From UKL13-2 sp947085425 (GTDB lineage Bacteria; Pseudomonadota; Gammaproteobacteria; Burkholderiales; Usitatibacteraceae), in assembly GCA_947085425.1 (NCBI GenBank), contig CAMTWK010000019.1, forward strand, positions 1 through 64,000: a stretch of 64,000 nt of DNA, written 5' to 3'. Under the pieces are notes generated by a model, which saw only the letters and a program-made list of their open reading frames with translations, searched no databases and was not told where the DNA came from. Shown piece after piece: positions 60,360 to 64,000 of this stretch. The position numbers and the translations under genes are program-made. How positions within the stretch are numbered: the first letter of the stretch is position 1; every line of letters begins with the position of its first letter.

Positions 60360-62315
60360 ATGTCAACAGTACATTCAACACGCGTATTTTTAGCCCCGGT
60401 TTTAAAACTGTCGGCACTGGCCGTTGGTTTGGCTATTGCAGGCAGTGCATCCGCCGCACAATTCAAATTTGATAGCGGCATCGCCGGTAGTTTTGACTCC
60501 ACTTTTTCGTATGGTCTATCCGTTCGTACGAGTGATGCAGATAAGAGCCTGATTGGTTTGGCCAATGGTGGCACGTCACGTTCGGTGAACGAAGACGACG
60601 GCACCCGTAATTACAAAAAGAATGAAGCTTTTGCCAATGTCGTCAAGGGCACCCATGAGTTGTCCGCCAAGTGGCAGGATTGGGGTCTGTTGATTCGCGG
60701 AACCTATTTTGTTGATTTCGCAAACCGCAACAAGAGTGAACTCGGTACGCTTGGTAAGAAGCGCATGGGGCAAGACGCCCGTATTCTGGATGCGTTTATT
60801 ACCAAGAGTTTTGAAGTTGGTGGAAAAAATCTCAACCTGCGCGCGGGTAACCAAGTTATCTCATGGGGTGAGTCCACTTTTATACCGGGTGGTATCAACG
60901 TGATCAACTCGGTTGATCTGGTCAAATTGCGTACCCCTGGTGCGGAATTAAAAGAGGCATTTTTGCCGACCTCGAGCGTATGGGGTTCATTGGAATTGAC
61001 CAAAGCTGCCAGCATGGAAGCGTTTGTTCAGTTTAACCACGACAAAACCAAACTTGATCCACGCGGTTCGTATTGGAGCAATAACGACTTTGCGTCCGAC
61101 GATTCGGATCGGGTATTTGTCGGTTTTGGCCGGCGTGGTGATTTGACAGGCGTCGCCGCGCGCAATCCGTTACCGTTGCAAACCCCGGGCGTCGGCGCAA
61201 TCGCACAGGCTTTGCATGGACCGTTTCATCCTGCCGCCCAAGTTTGGGCGCTGCGCGGAGCAGACAAAACGCCATCGGATCATGGACAGTATGGCGTAGC
61301 GCTGCGTTATCTGGCGTCGGATTTCAACAATGCTGAATTTGCGCTGTATTACATCAACTACCATAGCCGCATCCCATTTTTCTCAGGCGTAAAAGGAACA
61401 GTCACTTCGGCGCTAACGGGCGGCCCATTGGGTGTGCCGGTTGCGCACACCGGCACGGCATCCTACTTTGCCGAGTATCCTGAGAATATCCGTTTGAGCG
61501 GCTTCAGCTTTAACGCTCAGGGCCCGATGGGGATTGCGTTGCAAGGTGAGTACTCGTATCGTCCAAACCAGCCAATCCAATACGCGACGCCGGAATTGTT
61601 GTTGGCGGCATTGGGTGCGCCTAACCTCAACACCGGATTCTTGACCATCCCTGGAACGGTCAGCGCCTCACTGCCTTTTGGTGCATCGGCCGCTGGCTTG
61701 ATTCCAAACGGTACCTACCAGCGAGGCTGGGATCGTGCCAAGATGAGCCAATTCCAAATCACAGGCACAAAAACTGTCGCATCAATCTTTCGCGCAGAGC
61801 AGTTGGTACTTGTAGGTGAATTTGGCTACAACAAGTTTCATGGCTTGCGTCAGGACATCAAATACAACGGTCCGGCGGTGTTTTTGCCGGCAACCTCGCA
61901 AGGTACCATCGCCTCGCAGGCCGGCTCGATGCAAACTGAAGGTTACATGACCGAATCGGCATATGGATACCGTTTGGTCGGCAGACTGGAATACGCCAAT
62001 GCCATCATGGGTGCAAATTTTGCGCCACGGGTTGCGTTTAATCATGACATCAAAGGTGTTTCACAGTCCTTCAACGAGGGCGTGAAATCGGTTTCACTTG
62101 GTGCCAACTTCGATTACCAGCGTAAGCTCAGTATTGATTTGTCTTATACCAATTATTTTGGTGGCAGAAATTTTTGCGGTACAGACGCCGTTGTTAACCC
62201 GGCACAAACCACGCTGGCTTTGCAGATTCCGGTTCAGGGGGCGACTTACTGCTCCTCGGCCAATCCGGTGAAGGATCGTGATTTCATCTCGCTGGTCGTA
62301 TCCTATTCGTTCTAA
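60360..62315 (+). CDS. DUF1302 family protein, predicted outer-membrane barrel
   Basis: A 651-residue exported protein. The signal peptide ends near ASAAQFKFD. The mature part is rich in alternating polar/hydrophobic strands with many aromatic residues and ends in ISLVVSYSF, a C-terminal Phe as in outer-membrane barrels. DUF1302 proteins nearly always pair with DUF1329, as here, in clusters for lipid, steroid or polyester metabolism. The function is not proven; a long-chain lipid channel is an inference. ATG 60360 follows AAGGAG. Confidence 0.88.
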   Translation: MSTVHSTRVFLAPVLKLSALAVGLAIAGSASAAQFKFDSGIAGSFDSTFSYGLSVRTSDADKSLIGLANGGTSRSVNEDDGTRNYKKNEAFANVVKGTHELSAKWQDWGLLIRGTYFVDFANRNKSELGTLGKKRMGQDARILDAFITKSFEVGGKNLNLRAGNQVISWGESTFIPGGINVINSVDLVKLRTPGAELKEAFLPTSSVWGSLELTKAASMEAFVQFNHDKTKLDPRGSYWSNNDFASDDSDRVFVGFGRRGDLTGVAARNPLPLQTPGVGAIAQALHGPFHPAAQVWALRGADKTPSDHGQYGVALRYLASDFNNAEFALYYINYHSRIPFFSGVKGTVTSALTGGPLGVPVAHTGTASYFAEYPENIRLSGFSFNAQGPMGIALQGEYSYRPNQPIQYATPELLLAALGAPNLNTGFLTIPGTVSASLPFGASAAGLIPNGTYQRGWDRAKMSQFQITGTKTVASIFRAEQLVLVGEFGYNKFHGLRQDIKYNGPAVFLPATSQGTIASQAGSMQTEGYMTESAYGYRLVGRLEYANAIMGANFAPRVAFNHDIKGVSQSFNEGVKSVSLGANFDYQRKLSIDLSYTNYFGGRNFCGTDAVVNPAQTTLALQIPVQGATYCSSANPVKDRDFISLVVSYSF

Positions 62316-62431
62316 TTTGTAAATTGTTTTTTGCGGCCGGCGTTTCATAAGAAACGCCGGCTTGTGTTTCGCAGAGTGTGCTTCTGCGGGCAACATCCGT
62401 TTTGAGACCAATAATTTTCGGAGGAGTAATA

Positions 62432-63805
62432 ATGAAAGCGAAACGACTCGTAGCATATGTGTCGGCGGGCTTGGGCGCATTGGCAATTTCAACCGCAGGT
62501 TACGCGCAGCTGTCTGCCGCTGACCTCGCCAAACTCGGCACCACCCTGACACCAATGGGCGCGGAAAAAGCCGGCAACGCTGCCGGCACGATTCCAGCAT
62601 GGGATGGCGGTTTGACCAAAGTGCCGGCTGGTGTGAATTTCAAGGCGCAGGGCAATTACCCCGATCCATTTTCCGCCGACAAAGTGTTGTTCACCATTAA
62701 TGCGGCCAATATGGACAAGTACAAAGATAACTTGACCCCGGGTCAAATGGCAATGATGAAGCAGTATCCCAATTACAAATTGCCGGTTTATCAAACCCGC
62801 CGCACGGCCGCCTATCCGGAAGGACATTACAAAGAAACCCGGGAATGTGCCGCCAAAGCCAAGCTTTCGACCGGTGGCAATGGTGTGACAGGTTGTACCG
62901 GTGGCACGCCATTCCCTATTCCAAAGAACGGCCTGGAAGCCATTTGGAATATGCAGTTGCATTACAAGGGTGACACCTTCGCCCAGCATTGGGCACAAGC
63001 CGCCGTTACCGCGTCTGGCGATTATGCGTTGGTCAAGTTCGAATACGAATATGATTTGGCTTATGGAAATTTGAGCAAGACTCCCGCACAACGTGAGCCA
63101 AACCTGATCCTGAATTATTTGCAGGAAGTGACCGCACCGGCGCGTTTGGCCGGCCAAATCCTGTTGGTGAAAGACACAGTTGATCAGGCCAAGGAGCCGC
63201 GCTCTGCATGGACCTATAACCCGGGTCAGCGTCGTGTTCGTTTGGCACCAAACGTCGCGTATGACAATCCCGGCACGGCTGCCGATGGATTGCGTACCAA
63301 CGATGACTTTGGTATGTTTAACGGCGCCACCGACCGTTACGAGTGGACGCTGGTTGGCAAACGTGAAATGTACATCCCGTACAATTCATATCGTCTGACC
63401 GATCCAAAATTGAAGTATTCGGATTTGCTGAAGCCGGGTCACATCAATCAGGATCTCACCCGCTATGAATTGCACCGCGTTTGGGTTGTGGATGCCAAGC
63501 TGAAAGCCGGCACATCGCACATTTACTCACGCCGCACGTTTATCATTGATGAAGACTCATGGAACGTAGTCCTGGTCGACAAGTACGATGGACGCGGCCA
63601 ACTGTGGCGTTTTGCTGAGCTACACAGTGAAAATTGGTACAACGTGCCAATGTGGTTCGGCACCATTGAAGTTCACCATGATCTGCAATCCCGTCGCTAC
63701 ATCGCAATGGGCTTGCGCTCTGAAGAAACCAAGATTTACGAGCCAATCAAGCGTACAGCGGCAGACTACACGCCGCAAAGCTTGCGCAGTAGAGGCACCC
63801 GTTAA
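62432..63805 (+). CDS. DUF1329 family periplasmic protein (LolB-like fold)
   Basis: A 457-residue exported protein with signal peptide (MKAKRLVAYVSAGLGALAISTAGYAQ). Typical DUF1329 features are present: TPMGAEKAGNAAGTIPAWDGG near the mature N-terminus, the QRRVRLAPNVAYDNPG block and the WRFAELHSENWYNVPMWFGTIEVHHDLQSRRYIAMGLR region. The fold is thought to resemble outer-membrane lipoprotein carriers such as LolB, which suits lipid shuttling through the periplasm. GGAGGAG precedes ATG 62432. A strong terminator follows. Confidence 0.9.
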   Translation: MKAKRLVAYVSAGLGALAISTAGYAQLSAADLAKLGTTLTPMGAEKAGNAAGTIPAWDGGLTKVPAGVNFKAQGNYPDPFSADKVLFTINAANMDKYKDNLTPGQMAMMKQYPNYKLPVYQTRRTAAYPEGHYKETRECAAKAKLSTGGNGVTGCTGGTPFPIPKNGLEAIWNMQLHYKGDTFAQHWAQAAVTASGDYALVKFEYEYDLAYGNLSKTPAQREPNLILNYLQEVTAPARLAGQILLVKDTVDQAKEPRSAWTYNPGQRRVRLAPNVAYDNPGTAADGLRTNDDFGMFNGATDRYEWTLVGKREMYIPYNSYRLTDPKLKYSDLLKPGHINQDLTRYELHRVWVVDAKLKAGTSHIYSRRTFIIDEDSWNVVLVDKYDGRGQLWRFAELHSENWYNVPMWFGTIEVHHDLQSRRYIAMGLRSEETKIYEPIKRTAADYTPQSLRSRGTR

Positions 63806-63846
63806 TTGCAGTTTTTCGCTGAATTTAGAGGCAAAAAGGTTTAATC

Positions 63847-63888
63847 AAAACGGGGACAACCTTCAATGTTGTCCCCGTTTTGTTTGTG
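63847..63888 (+). terminator. Rho-independent terminator after the DUF1329 gene
   Basis: A 14-bp perfect stem (63847-63860 with 63868-63881), 7-nt loop CTTCAAT and a T-rich tail. It marks the end of the fatty-acid cluster on this side. The last ~110 bp of the window contain no feature I can support. Confidence 0.93.
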
Positions 63889-64000
63889 CTGTTGATTCGG
63901 GTTGTAAGCGCCGCCGTGTATTGTTGGAGACCCGGGCCGTGATGGCCTTAAAGTGCACGACTCAGGTTCCGTCGTCAAAACCCGAGATGGCTGGTGTATT

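Noticed and set aside
63890..64000. Start of a further gene at the right edge
   Set aside because: A short ATG frame near 63942 and an open reverse frame exist, but both are too short and lack support.

Overview
The window reads as chromosomal DNA of a betaproteobacterium, probably in or near Burkholderiales. The evidence is gene content and order: miaB-phoH-ybeY-corC-lnt-glyQS-gmhB-plsC, lptD-surA-pdxA-rsmA, amgK-murU, mltA/apaG/rpe/gph/trpE, and rplM-rpsI-(DUF6776)-bactofilin-erpA, plus a betaproteobacterial-type porin and Coq7-type ubiquinone hydroxylation. No intact mobile element, phage or CRISPR array was seen. Base composition looks even throughout.

Layout. 1-122: 3' end of a 5S rRNA with its terminator, so an rRNA operon lies to the left. 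220-4934: divergent kup and a secreted S9 peptidase. 4950-5133: a CAT-anticodon tRNA with promoter and terminator. 5272-16043: one long forward operon for tRNA modification (MiaB), ribosome and rRNA quality (PhoH-like, YbeY), lipoprotein maturation (CorC, Lnt), glycyl-tRNA synthetase (GlyQS), LPS heptose (GmhB), phospholipid acylation (PlsC-like) and a YgjP-like protein. 16101-21765: reverse operon lptD-surA-pdxA-rsmA. 21827-27458: forward amgK-murU (peptidoglycan recycling), pepP and two UbiH-family hydroxylases. 27612-30514: dsbC, mltA, a tiny membrane-protein gene and apaG. 30565-37340: rpe, gph, then a tryptophan operon trpL-trpE-ltaE-trpG-trpD-trpC. The trp operon has a Trp-rich leader peptide and an inserted threonine aldolase. 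37646-42879: porin, coq7, an OsmC-like gene, rplM-rpsI, a DUF6776 coiled-coil membrane protein, bactofilin and erpA. 42965-43170: a perfect 102-bp tandem duplication. 43331-46355: a 902-residue secreted zinc metalloprotease and a free-standing 43-residue basic protein gene.

46594-63881 is a fatty-acid degradation cluster. It starts with a TetR-family regulator (PsrA-like) preceded by a perfect inverted repeat that fits a PsrA-type operator. Then follow fadE, a thiolase, a FadJ/FadB-type enzyme, a DUF4442 hotdog protein, fadD, a YciA-like thioesterase, a FadN-type enzyme with its own thiolase, and a DUF1302/DUF1329 envelope-protein pair. Together these cover acyl-CoA activation, dehydrogenation, two hydratase/dehydrogenase-thiolase modules, thioester release and a candidate lipid-handling system in the outer envelope.

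The strongest items for follow-up are the trp leader peptide, the PsrA-like operator with its double beta-oxidation cluster and DUF1302/DUF1329 pair, the two short unrecognised genes (29934-30095 and 46180-46311) and the 102-bp tandem repeat. I did not see an obviously new multi-gene system such as a defence or secretion island. Start codons were chosen by ribosome-binding sites and family lengths; where several were possible this is stated.
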